This document shows, piece after piece, positions 34,040 through 42,624 of a DNA stretch of 64,000 nucleotides. The stretch comes from Rhizobium sp. NFR03. Its GTDB lineage: Bacteria; Pseudomonadota; Alphaproteobacteria; Rhizobiales; Rhizobiaceae. The stretch spans positions 682,001 to 746,000 of the forward strand of contig NZ_FOGR01000002.1 in assembly GCF_900111275.1 (NCBI RefSeq). Reading direction: 5' to 3'. Every line of letters begins with the position of its first letter. Position 1 is the stretch's first letter. The position numbers and the translations under genes were made by a program. Below the pieces are notes generated by a model. That model made no database searches and was not told the origin of the DNA. It saw only the letters and a program-made list of their open reading frames with translations.

Positions 34040-35191
34040 ATGACCTTCGAACAGATGCGTGCCGTCACCCTCGGCCTCCAACCGCTGTCGCGCCTCGACA
34101 GCCCGCGCGAGGTCGTGCGCCAGTTCACCCCGAACTGGTTCGCCGCCACGATGGGCACCGGGATCCTGGCAATCGCGCTCTCGCAGTTCCAGGCAGACAT
34201 GCCGATGCTGCATCCGGTGGCCGAGGGCCTCTGGATGTTCAACATCGCGTTGTTCACACTCTTCGCCGGCCTCTACGCCGCCCGCTGGATCTTCTTCTTC
34301 GACGGGGCCAAGCGCATCTTTGGCCATTCCGTCGTGTCGATGTTCTTCGGCTGCATCCCGATGGGCCTCGCCACCATCGTCAACGGCTTCCTGATCTTCG
34401 GCCTGCCGCGCTATGGTGAGGTCGCAGTCAGGATCGCAGGGACGCTCTGGTGGATCGACATTGCGATGGCAGCAGCCTGCGGGGTTGCCATCCCCTTCAT
34501 GATGTTCACCCGGCAGAGCCACTCGATCGACCAGATGACGGCGGTCTGGCTCCTGCCGGTGGTCGCGGCCGAAGTCGCCGCCGTCTCCGGCGGCTTGCTC
34601 GCGCCGCATCTCGTCGACCCGCATTCACAGCTCGTGGTGTTGACGCTCTGCTATGCGCTCTGGGCGCTGTCGGTGCCGATCGCGCTCAGCATCCTTGTCG
34701 TGCTCCTCCTGCGCATGGCCATCCACAAGCTGCCGCACGCCAACATGGCGGCGTCGAGCTGGCTGGCGCTCGGACCGATCGGCACTGGCGCGCTCGGGCT
34801 GATGACGCTGGGCGGCGCGGCACCCGCGATCCTTTCCGCCAACGGGCTGGAGCGTTTCGGCGCGTTTGCGGAAGGGCTCGGCTTCTTCGGCGGTCTGCTC
34901 CTTTGGGGTTACGGGCTTTGGTGGCTGGCGATGGCTGTGCTCGTGACGCTGCGCTACCTGCGCGATGGCCTTCCCTTCAACATCGGCTGGTGGGGCTACA
35001 CGTTCCCGCTTGGTGTCTATGCCGTGACTACGCTGAAGCTCGGCACCCTTTTGCCGATCGCTGCCATCCACGTCTTCGGCACGTTGCTCGTCGCGGTGCT
35101 GGCGCTGCTTTGGCTGATCGTCGGCACGAGGACGGTGCGCGGCGCCTGGAGGGGAGATCTCTTTGTCTCGCCCTGCCTCAAGGCCGACTGA
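34040..35191 (+). CDS. TDT family transporter (TehA/SLAC1-like)
   Basis: The 383-aa membrane protein has about ten helices. The first is in FTPNWFAATMGTGILAIALS, which is the TehA/Mae1/SLAC1 start, with later GYGLWWLAMAVLVTL and NIGWWGYTFPLGVYAV. The family covers C4-dicarboxylate carriers, tellurite resistance and sulfite or anion channels; the substrate cannot be told. AAGGA precedes ATG 34040. It is convergent with the UDG-like gene and overlaps it by 14 bp. Confidence 0.88.
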   Translation: MTFEQMRAVTLGLQPLSRLDSPREVVRQFTPNWFAATMGTGILAIALSQFQADMPMLHPVAEGLWMFNIALFTLFAGLYAARWIFFFDGAKRIFGHSVVSMFFGCIPMGLATIVNGFLIFGLPRYGEVAVRIAGTLWWIDIAMAAACGVAIPFMMFTRQSHSIDQMTAVWLLPVVAAEVAAVSGGLLAPHLVDPHSQLVVLTLCYALWALSVPIALSILVVLLLRMAIHKLPHANMAASSWLALGPIGTGALGLMTLGGAAPAILSANGLERFGAFAEGLGFFGGLLLWGYGLWWLAMAVLVTLRYLRDGLPFNIGWWGYTFPLGVYAVTTLKLGTLLPIAAIHVFGTLLVAVLALLWLIVGTRTVRGAWRGDLFVSPCLKAD

Positions 35192-35882
35192 GAGAAGGAG
35201 GGGCATCCGCCGGCGGTCGGTCGTTGAGGAACGCGGCGACGCCAGCACGGAACCGGACGGCGCCGCCCTGGGCGGGGTGGCGCACGTAGGTGGCGGGGAT
35301 ACCGAGCCCGTCCGCCGCACGCTGCGCCACCCGGCCGATGCAGAGGATTCGGCGCGGCGCGAAGATCGCGACGATTATCTCCAGCACCTTCCGATGTTCG
35401 GCGATCTCGGTCCAGGTGGGCGTCCGGTTGCGCAAGGGCAGAACGCCGCGATGGGGATGGAAGAGCACCGCGTTCCAGAACAGCGGCAGCGGGTCGGGTA
35501 TCGCGTTCCAGATCTCCAGGGAGGTTCCAGACTCCGGTGTCGGCAGGGTCTCGCGGGTCGCCCGCGCCAGCGGCGGATCGAGGCCGAGCCGCTCCGACAG
35601 GTCGGCGAGCCGCCGGTCACCGGTGAACGGCACGCCCGTCCGACGCGCTCCGAAGCGCGAGGGCGCTTCGCCGAGCCAAAGGTCACGGACGCCGCGATCC
35701 GCCAACGCGGCGAGATAGCGTTGAAGATTGCGACGGCGAGTCACCGGCGCGTCAGCGTCCTCAATCTCCGCGTCGAACCCGGCATAGGGGTTGAACAGGT
35801 TGGCCTTGCCGGGCAGCGCCGCGAGACGCTCGACGATCGCGTCGACTGAATGTCGTCCGGACGTGGTCGATCCATCGATCAC
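35178..35882 (-). CDS. Uracil-DNA glycosylase superfamily protein
   Basis: The 234-aa protein has a motif 1 like that of the UDG superfamily, WLGEAPSRFGARRTGVPFTG, and a C-terminal ATYVRHPAQGG where family members have the HPSP/HPAxxx motif. A motif like NAIPDPLPLFWNAVLFHPH lies in the middle. Base excision repair of uracil or damaged bases is the likely role. It is the last gene of a five-gene run with ATGA overlaps, headed by the SnoaL-like and ECF genes, so it may be under the same stress control. Confidence 0.75.
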   Translation of the reverse strand: MIDGSTTSGRHSVDAIVERLAALPGKANLFNPYAGFDAEIEDADAPVTRRRNLQRYLAALADRGVRDLWLGEAPSRFGARRTGVPFTGDRRLADLSERLGLDPPLARATRETLPTPESGTSLEIWNAIPDPLPLFWNAVLFHPHRGVLPLRNRTPTWTEIAEHRKVLEIIVAIFAPRRILCIGRVAQRAADGLGIPATYVRHPAQGGAVRFRAGVAAFLNDRPPADAPPSLSRP

Positions 35883-36772
35883 GCCGGCGGCACCTTGATC
35901 GTCGGCAGCTCGGCGAGAAAGGCGGCGACGGCGCGGCTCGAGTGACGGTCCCTCGCCAACACCGAATAGAACCCGCGCGACGGCAGGTCGAAGGGTAGCG
36001 CCACCAGTGTCCCCGTGCGAAGGGCGGCATCCGCGACCACGGCGGGGAGGATCCCGACGCCGGCGCCCGCCTCGATCGCCGCGCGCACGGCCTCGTTCGA
36101 GGGCAGTTCGAGTTCGACCGACAGCGCGGTGAGATCGACACCGAAGGCTTCGAGCGCACCTTCGAGGATCGCGCGGGTGCCCGAGCCTCGTTCGCGAAGC
36201 ACCCAGCGCGCCGATGCAAGATCCCCGGCCGCGACGGGAGACCCAGAGCCTCTGTGCCCTGATGCCGCGACCAGCATCAGCCGATCATCGGCGACGCGTT
36301 GCGTGCCGAGCCGGACATCGCCGAGCTCGTCCTCCACGAAGCCGAGATCGGCCGTGCCATCCAGCACCGCCTCGGCCGTGCGCGCCGTGTTGGCGATGCT
36401 CAGCCGAAGTTCGATGCCGGGATGGCGGGCCTTGAAGCCCGCGAGCACCGGCGGCAACCAGTGGTTCGCCACCGTCTGGCTGGCGACGATGCAGAGACGA
36501 CCCCGCTTCAGTCCGGCAAGTTCGGAAAGCATGAGGCCGGCATCCTCGGCCCGCGCAAGCACCGCGCGGGCCTCGGGCAAGAACAGGCGCCCCGCTTCGG
36601 TCAGTTCGATCCGTCGTCCGACGCGGTCGAACAGCCGGACATCGTGGCGCTCCTCCAGCGCAGCGATAGCGGCGCTCGTCGCCGACTGCGTGAGGTTCAG
36701 CGCCTTCGCCGCCTCCGTTACATGCTCGCGCTCGGCCACGGCGACGAATACGCGAAGCTGGTCGAGCGTCAC
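35879..36772 (-). CDS. LysR-family regulator (CbbR/CysL-like)
   Basis: The 297-aa product has the helix-turn-helix EAAKALNLTQSATSAAIAAL and the effector domain beginning LCIVASQTVANHWLPPVL. It resembles the CysL/CbbR group. It overlaps both neighbours by four bases (ATGA), so it is embedded in the ECF operon rather than divergent from a target, which is unusual for a LysR gene. Confidence 0.88.
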   Translation of the reverse strand: MTLDQLRVFVAVAEREHVTEAAKALNLTQSATSAAIAALEERHDVRLFDRVGRRIELTEAGRLFLPEARAVLARAEDAGLMLSELAGLKRGRLCIVASQTVANHWLPPVLAGFKARHPGIELRLSIANTARTAEAVLDGTADLGFVEDELGDVRLGTQRVADDRLMLVAASGHRGSGSPVAAGDLASARWVLRERGSGTRAILEGALEAFGVDLTALSVELELPSNEAVRAAIEAGAGVGILPAVVADAALRTGTLVALPFDLPSRGFYSVLARDRHSSRAVAAFLAELPTIKVPPA

Positions 36773-37578
36773 AGCGTATCGCCGGAAAGGCTCGGCGCCG
36801 AGCGGTTCAGGCTGTCGTAGACGGCGGTCGCCACCTGCATCAGCCGCTCGCGCGGTGCCTCGGCCGAGACAACGTAGCCAAGGCCGGCGTCGCGCCAGAA
36901 GAAGGCGGAGATGCCGTCCTCCTCGACGAACTGGAACGACGTCTCGGCCTTCTCGTCGGTCTTCACGAAGAGCGTCAGACGCGTGCCCTGGTCGTCATCG
37001 TACATCAGCATCGCGGCAGGACCTGCGCCCGCAGGCAGCAGGCGCCCACCCATCAGCCGATATCCGAGCCCTGTCAGGTCCGGAGCCGACAGCCGCGTTC
37101 CAAGCCGCTTCGACAGCCATTGCAGGAGATGCGCCTCCTCGTTCGCGCGCACTTCGACGGGATGGACCACCTCGACCACGAAGGTGCGATGCGCCGCGAT
37201 TGCCTCGTCGGCCATGACCGCCACGCGAGGCATCTGCGGCGGCACGCGCAGGACGTCGTTCGCCAGCCACCCGCCGGAGCTGCCGAGGATCAGCCAGCCC
37301 ATGACAGCCGCGAGGCGCAGACGCGTGACAGCAAACCGACCGCGCCGGGCCTCGCGGATGTTGGCGATTCGTAACCGCGCCGGGATCGGCTCCCCGGCCT
37401 TGAAGGCAAGGCGTTCGCGCAGTGTCCGGGCGATCTCGCGGTCGCGATCGAGGGCCGCGGCGATCTCCGGTCGCTCCGTGAGATAGGCCTCGACTGCGGA
37501 CAGCCGCTCGGCCTCGAGCCGTCCGTCCACATAGGCTTGCAGGTCGTCCTCGCCGACGGGCGTGTCCCTGCGGCTCAT
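36769..37578 (-). CDS. Membrane anti-sigma factor of the ECF operon
   Basis: The 269-aa protein has an N-terminal anti-sigma region (DDLQAYVDGRLEAERLSAVE, the zinc-finger-like RsiW-type start without the His-Cys-Cys motif), one membrane helix at about 86-106 and an extracytoplasmic sensor domain. The DLQAYVDG opening is typical of ChrR/RsiW-type anti-sigmas encoded after ECF genes. It overlaps the sigma gene by four bases and would hold it at the membrane until a signal arrives. Confidence 0.85.
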   Translation of the reverse strand: MSRRDTPVGEDDLQAYVDGRLEAERLSAVEAYLTERPEIAAALDRDREIARTLRERLAFKAGEPIPARLRIANIREARRGRFAVTRLRLAAVMGWLILGSSGGWLANDVLRVPPQMPRVAVMADEAIAAHRTFVVEVVHPVEVRANEEAHLLQWLSKRLGTRLSAPDLTGLGYRLMGGRLLPAGAGPAAMLMYDDDQGTRLTLFVKTDEKAETSFQFVEEDGISAFFWRDAGLGYVVSAEAPRERLMQVATAVYDSLNRSAPSLSGDTL

Positions 37579-38090
37579 TTGACTCTCCTCAAGGGCGCGC
37601 GGATCCCGGTCTCCAGGATGGCGCGCAGCTTCTCACGCGCCCGCGACAGGCGCGACATGACCGTGCCGACCGGAAGCCCGATCACCCGTGCCGCCTCGTC
37701 GTAGCTCATGTCTTCGACGCTGACGAGAAGGAGGACGGTGCGGTGCTCTTCGCTGAGCGCATCGAGCCCAGCCAGGACGTCGCGGAGCCCGGCGCGACCG
37801 TCCTGGTCGCCGTCCACCGCCGGCGGCGAGGCCATCTCGTCGAGCGCCACGTGGGGCCCACGCCGCTTGTGCTGGCGCAGGCCTGAGATGTGGAGGTTGC
37901 GCAGGATGGCGAATAGCCAGGCGCGCAGGTCGCCGTCGGGCCGGCGCAGGTGCCAGCGCCCGACGGCGCGCTCCAGGCAGTCCTGGACGAGATCGTCGGC
38001 GGCGTCGCTGTCGCGCACCAGCGCATAGGCATAGCGCCTCAGGCCCGGAATGAGCGGTTCGATCCGCGCCGCGATCTCGTCGGTGGACAT
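37575..38090 (-). CDS. ECF sigma factor
   Basis: The 171-aa protein has sigma region 2 (RRYAYALVRDSDAADDLVQD) and region 4 (SEEHRTVLLLVSVEDMSYDE then AARVIGLPVGTVMSRLSRAR). The length and the partner anti-sigma class are those of group IV sigma factors. It starts three bases after the SnoaL-like gene and overlaps the anti-sigma gene. The shared GGGAATAA-N14-CGTCTT motif before this operon and before DUF305 is its best candidate promoter. Confidence 0.93.
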   Translation of the reverse strand: MSTDEIAARIEPLIPGLRRYAYALVRDSDAADDLVQDCLERAVGRWHLRRPDGDLRAWLFAILRNLHISGLRQHKRRGPHVALDEMASPPAVDGDQDGRAGLRDVLAGLDALSEEHRTVLLLVSVEDMSYDEAARVIGLPVGTVMSRLSRAREKLRAILETGIRAPLRRVK

Positions 38091-38093
38091 GCC

Positions 38094-38510
38094 TTACTTC
38101 TCCAGCGCGGGGTCGATCTGCCAGATCTCATCGGTGAGCGTGCCGTCCCGGAACATCATGACGTAGCGCACCGGGATCTTGTTGTCGTTGGCGAAGACGA
38201 CATCGGCGACGACGGTGGCGCCCTTCGAGTTCACGCTCTCGCGCATCTCGACGATGGTGGCCTTGAGGCCCGTCTGCGCCTTGGCGAACTTTGCCCAGGT
38301 CGCGGCGATCTCGGGGCCCGTGTAGGTGCCATCGAGCGGCCCCCCGACCCAGTGAAGCGTTGCGGACGGGGCATAGGCGGCGGTGACCGCGGCGCTATCG
38401 CCCTTGGCGATCGCTTCGATATGCGCCTTCGCCATGTCGCCGGCGGGACCCGCAAGCGCGGTCGAAGCCGCGGCGGAAAGAATGGTGATGGCTGCGAAAA
38501 GGGTCTTCAT
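38094..38510 (-). CDS. Secreted SnoaL/NTF2-like protein
   Basis: The 138-aa protein has a signal peptide (1-20, ending ALA) and an NTF2-like fold domain: DMAKAHIEAIAKGDSAAVTA, YAPSATLHWVGGP, and WAKFAKAQTGLKATIVEMRE. It is the first gene of the ECF operon. Such proteins bind small hydrophobic molecules; the role is unknown. Start at ATG 38510 opens the signal peptide. Confidence 0.82.
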   Translation of the reverse strand: MKTLFAAITILSAAASTALAGPAGDMAKAHIEAIAKGDSAAVTAAYAPSATLHWVGGPLDGTYTGPEIAATWAKFAKAQTGLKATIVEMRESVNSKGATVVADVVFANDNKIPVRYVMMFRDGTLTDEIWQIDPALEK

Positions 38511-38549
38511 GGCTCGGTGTCCTTCGGTTCGGCCGCGATTGGCCAACGG

Positions 38550-38577
38550 AAGACGTTCTGCAACGGCGCTTATTCCC
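38550..38577 (-). promoter_or_regulatory. Putative autoregulated ECF promoter
   Basis: Minus strand: GGGAATAA (38577-38570), 14-bp spacer, CGTCTT (38555-38550). It lies 40 bp before the SnoaL-like start and matches the DUF305 promoter exactly in both blocks and spacing. Confidence 0.72.
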
Positions 38578-39019
38578 AAAGGACTAAAAATTAGAGACGA
38601 GCAGGTTCAGTTCGGCGTTCAGACGCAACGTCCGCTAACGGCGGCAAGCTGAAAGGGCGTCAAACGACTCCGAGGCGTCGGAATCGGTCATGAAGGTCTC
38701 TCACGCTCTATGGCAGCTAATTCTTCCTTGAGCTCCAGAACCAGTCGGTCTGCTCACGGCCCCGAGGCGGAAATAATTTCCGCTTTGCGCCCTCATTCCG
38801 GTCGCCCAGTGAGTAGAAACTCTCCCTGAAAGCGGACATACACCTCTTTCGAAGAAGCTATAGCGTAAGAAGGCAAAACGGTTGAACTGCCATGCTTGGG
38901 AGCAAACAAAGACAGTGCTGCCTTACGTCTTCCATTCTACAACGGAAACATGCAGGGTGTCGTCTGTAATGCCGGATGCCCTATTGCACGCACCGCGCGA
39001 ATCTGTATAGCCGAGAGTG
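38578..39019. other. Intergenic region before Detocs
   Basis: This gap of 442 bp contains one full copy of the dispersed repeat (38767-38839) and should contain the dtcA promoter near its right end. No gene is supported. Confidence 0.6.
38767..38839. repeat. Dispersed repeat, copy 3 (73-bp unit)
   Basis: Perfect palindrome GCGGAAAT-A-ATTTCCGC (38767-38783), body TTTGCGCCCTCATTCCGG, tail GAAAGCGGACAT (38828-38839). Confidence 0.75.
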
Positions 39020-42000
39020 ATGGAACGTAGAATCCGTAAGTCGATCGGTTTGGACCTCAAAAACATTGCCCGCGGGGACCGGGGTTACAGGCCGTTTCGA
39101 TGGAAGATTTCCCAATTGCTTTCCGATACCTCGGCCATCTCAAACTTGAATTCGTTCCTGCGAAAGAAGCTCCTTTTTCTTAAACCGGACGAGGCATTCA
39201 CGGCGTTAGAACTCTCAAAGAAAGACTTCTTGTTTCTTTGCCAGCTCAACAAAACCGATCGCAGTGCTGTGAGTTACCTCGATCTGTTATGCGATTATGT
39301 CGAATACAACATCGACATGTATCGAGATATCGATGAGTTCGACAAACTCCTTTCGACCGCGGTCCTGTCAGGAGGTCTTGATACAGATATCGCCTCGGAA
39401 TTTTCTGGTGAGTCGCGCGGAAGGTCCCAATGTGTTTTCGTCATGAAGGCTTACTGCGCACTTTTCGGTAGCAATAACGAAGATATCTCGCAGTATTTCG
39501 GCGCCGGGATGTATGCTGACTGGCTTCGCCAGCGTCTCCTCTATCCGTTGAGCTACTACTTCACCGCGGAGCCGGACTCCGACCATTTCGACTTCTTCCT
39601 GAAGCAGCTTTTTGCCGACACCGATATACTGAACGCGGAGAGAGAGGTCATCCAGACCTTGATCGACGACAATCACGTGATCAGCGCCTCAGCATCGCAC
39701 ACATTCTATCTCGCTCTACTTGTTCACCCGTACGACGCCGTCATATTGGTCGCCAGATTCTACGAAGCTGTCCTGGCCAGTTGTGCAGCCCCTTCGCCGG
39801 AAGAGGTGCGTTTGCTCAGCAAACTCGCTGGAACCACTCGAAACTCCCGCTTGAACGCCATAGTCGACCACGTATCAGGCGCTTCGATCGCTACGGAGAT
39901 AGACGGAACATCCGCAGTCTTCTCGACGCTTGGGCTGACCTCGGAAACGGCGGAATTCTATCGTGCCGTGTTCTCGCTGGAGGCCGGGTCGGGACCGCAG
40001 ATCAGCAGGCCGCTTCTCGAGACGCTCTATCGCCTTCGTTTCGAGAAGTATCCAGACATAGCGGATTTCCACGAGCTGTCTTCCTGGACCACGAGATATA
40101 GTTTCTCTACCGCCGGGAGAGTTCTACGGGTCTTCATGACTTCGCTCTACATGTGGCCCCGTCAAAATCTCGTGACCGAGTTCTTCGACCTGTTCACACA
40201 GATCGCGCTTTTCGGGGCACTGACGTCCTGGACCGCGACCTCGCCCCGCGGATACGCATTCCTTCGACACACCCACGCGTGCGGACGCCTCGTCAACAGT
40301 GTTCAGGAGATCGACGGTCTGATTGAAAAGCAGGTCGCTGTCATTGCCGCCACCGGAAGGCGATGGATCAAGGTTTTCCATTGGGGACAGCGTCGGAACG
40401 AGGCCGAATTCCGTTTCAATGAATGGTTTGAAGCGATCCGCGTGAATATCCCGCTTTTCGGTACGCAGCGGTACCTTTCGGGCATCGACTGGACCACATT
40501 AGATACGATCATCGACACTTACCGGATCAAGCCGTTCCTCAAGAACCGCGATGCCATTTTCGTGCTAATGCTCCGCCAGAGTGAGGAGCGTCGGCATGAC
40601 TCAGCCATCCTGCGCTTCGCGATGCGGCCCTGGGCAGAACAATTCCCTCGCGTCGATGTGTTCGCTGACGCACTAGCGGTAGAGTACGGGGCTGCGTCGA
40701 TCGTATTCCTACGGCGCTTTTTGACCGCCGATGAAATACTGCATCTGAATCTGGAGAACAATTTCACTGCTGCGATAAGCGAACGGATGAACGCCTTAGA
40801 AGCTCTAGTTAAAAAATTCAAGTTTTCGGAAGATACGATCACTGGGCAGGAACTCGAGAAAGAACAGAAGGCGGTGATCAGCGTCCTGTCCTTGATGAGC
40901 GTCAACGCGAACCAGTTTGAGATCAATTGGGACACGATCAAGAACGAGGCGCTCTCCGCGACGGCGGACATCTACAAAGCCTACATTCCTCTCTCGAAAA
41001 AATACAACTCCCTAGATATTATATCGCAGGCGCAAACCAAGTTTTCACATTATTTTTCGAACAAGCAAAGCGCCAGCTATCTGGCGCGGAACAACGAAAC
41101 CTACATTGCGCAGATGGCATTCCAGGCCATCGAAGTCTTTTTTTCCAACCCGGCGCATGGGATCGAGTCGGTACTTGCGATACGAATTCGACACGACAAC
41201 ATCCGCCGCGAATTTGATCGGTCGCTTGAGGCGGCAAGGCTGGCATTTAACCTCCGTCTTCCGGTGAAGAACGCGATGTTCGCGATGTATAGAGAGGTCG
41301 TGTCCCTGACGGTCCGCGACTGGGTCCGGAGATATATGCACACGGGTCGCAATTCACCCGAGACGGCGCTCTTTAACTTCGTGCCCAGCCAGGCCGACCT
41401 CGACGCCTTCATCAAGGGGTTCGCGCAGACGAACTCGCAGGAAGACCTGATAGACGCGGTCATCGAGTGGATCCGATCGCGACTGGACGTGTTCCTTGGA
41501 GAGGCCCAAGAGTTGCTCTCAGGCGAGCTCGTGCACAACCTCAAAAGTGTGATCGAGGCGGCTTCCGCCGATGCGCGCTCGACGCGTTCGCCGTCGGATG
41601 TCCTAGCTGCAGAACGGGTCGCGCTTCAGGCCATCAACAAGACCGCGGTGGAACTTCGGGAATGGTTCAAGTCCCCAGCGCACGCGCGTGACAAGTCAAT
41701 TAGTTTCGCGGAACTGCTGCTGGCGGTGGAAGGTCGGTTTGAACAAGAGGTTCAGAACGATGAAATTGCTTTCCCGCGTCTTTCGCAACAGTTTCAGGGT
41801 GTTGAGGTCTTGCCTCAGAATATCCGCAATCTCTTTGTCGCCATGTCGGAGTTGACGCTGAACGCAGTCAAGTACGGATCTGGGAACAAAACCCGTTTGC
41901 GGATCAAACCCATTAAATCCAGTGGAAAGATGCTGGTACTCTTCTCGTCGCCGAGACGGGGTGACGATGACGCGGAGTGGACCATTGAAGGCAGGCCTTC

Positions 42001-42157
42001 GGGTAGTTACACCGAAGGCATATTCAACAGCGGAAACACGGGACTTGAAAAAGTTGCCTTCCTCGCTGCCTCCGTTATCGGGGAACCGTCTCTGATCAAG
42101 ATCTACAAGCGCCGCAAGGCTTTCCACATCCTGCTTCCCGTAGGCACCTGCGCGTGA
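39020..42157 (+). CDS. dtcA: Detocs sensor kinase DtcA-like protein
   Basis: The 1045-aa protein has a long, mostly helical N-terminal region (about 1-820) without a family I recognise, and a C-terminal kinase-like module. A candidate phosphoacceptor is His839 in SGELVHNLKSVIEAA, followed by a second helix, then the GHKL N-box SELTLNAVKYG with Asn948 and a glycine-rich lid SGNTGLEKVAFLAASVIGEP. It has no membrane segment. It overlaps the next gene by one base. A large cytosolic kinase followed by a lone receiver and a receiver-phosphorylase fusion is the gene order of Detocs, a phage defence system. The start is ATG 39020; a GTG lies one codon earlier. I identify it by architecture, not by sequence search. 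Confidence 0.78.
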   Translation: MERRIRKSIGLDLKNIARGDRGYRPFRWKISQLLSDTSAISNLNSFLRKKLLFLKPDEAFTALELSKKDFLFLCQLNKTDRSAVSYLDLLCDYVEYNIDMYRDIDEFDKLLSTAVLSGGLDTDIASEFSGESRGRSQCVFVMKAYCALFGSNNEDISQYFGAGMYADWLRQRLLYPLSYYFTAEPDSDHFDFFLKQLFADTDILNAEREVIQTLIDDNHVISASASHTFYLALLVHPYDAVILVARFYEAVLASCAAPSPEEVRLLSKLAGTTRNSRLNAIVDHVSGASIATEIDGTSAVFSTLGLTSETAEFYRAVFSLEAGSGPQISRPLLETLYRLRFEKYPDIADFHELSSWTTRYSFSTAGRVLRVFMTSLYMWPRQNLVTEFFDLFTQIALFGALTSWTATSPRGYAFLRHTHACGRLVNSVQEIDGLIEKQVAVIAATGRRWIKVFHWGQRRNEAEFRFNEWFEAIRVNIPLFGTQRYLSGIDWTTLDTIIDTYRIKPFLKNRDAIFVLMLRQSEERRHDSAILRFAMRPWAEQFPRVDVFADALAVEYGAASIVFLRRFLTADEILHLNLENNFTAAISERMNALEALVKKFKFSEDTITGQELEKEQKAVISVLSLMSVNANQFEINWDTIKNEALSATADIYKAYIPLSKKYNSLDIISQAQTKFSHYFSNKQSASYLARNNETYIAQMAFQAIEVFFSNPAHGIESVLAIRIRHDNIRREFDRSLEAARLAFNLRLPVKNAMFAMYREVVSLTVRDWVRRYMHTGRNSPETALFNFVPSQADLDAFIKGFAQTNSQEDLIDAVIEWIRSRLDVFLGEAQELLSGELVHNLKSVIEAASADARSTRSPSDVLAAERVALQAINKTAVELREWFKSPAHARDKSISFAELLLAVEGRFEQEVQNDEIAFPRLSQQFQGVEVLPQNIRNLFVAMSELTLNAVKYGSGNKTRLRIKPIKSSGKMLVLFSSPRRGDDDAEWTIEGRPSGSYTEGIFNSGNTGLEKVAFLAASVIGEPSLIKIYKRRKAFHILLPVGTCA

Positions 42158-42624
42158 TGAAGATTTTGATCGTAGAAGACCGTGACGACAAGTTTGAAGA
42201 TATTGCGCTGGTAGCGCGGCCTTCGTGCCCGCAAGGTTCGTCCTTTCACCGGTCGACCACTTCTGTTTCGGCGATCGACGAACTCGGCCGTTGCCCCTGG
42301 TCTCTTCTGCTTCTGGACATGTCGATCGACATCCGATCGGGCAAAGTGAATGTCGCTAGAGGGGGCCATGCTAATTTAGGTGGTCTCGACATCATCGAAT
42401 ACCTCTACCTCTTCGAGGTGAGTCTTCCGACTATAATCATCACGGGTTTCGACTACTTCGAAGCAGCGCGCTCCGAAGAGCGGATGACGGAACTTGTGGG
42501 GTTGGACAAGATCGCAGCGACCGCTGCCGCCAAGATTGGCAAGAATTTCCTTGGCGTGGTCCGCTATCAAGACACCGGATGGAGAGACGATCTCCAGAGC
42601 CTGATTATGAACTGGAGAGCTTGA
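42157..42624 (+). CDS. dtcB: Detocs receiver protein DtcB-like
   Basis: The 155-aa protein is a lone receiver domain. It has the acidic cluster ILIVEDRDD (Glu7-Asp8), phosphoacceptor Asp54 in SLLLLDMSIDI, and the signalling Thr in TIIITGF. The C-terminal Lys is in AKIGKNFLGV. In Detocs the second receiver is thought to draw phosphate away from the effector and prevent self-damage. ATG 42157 overlaps the dtcA stop; the dtcC start follows immediately, so the three genes are translated together. Confidence 0.78.
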   Translation: MKILIVEDRDDKFEDIALVARPSCPQGSSFHRSTTSVSAIDELGRCPWSLLLLDMSIDIRSGKVNVARGGHANLGGLDIIEYLYLFEVSLPTIIITGFDYFEAARSEERMTELVGLDKIAATAAAKIGKNFLGVVRYQDTGWRDDLQSLIMNWRA

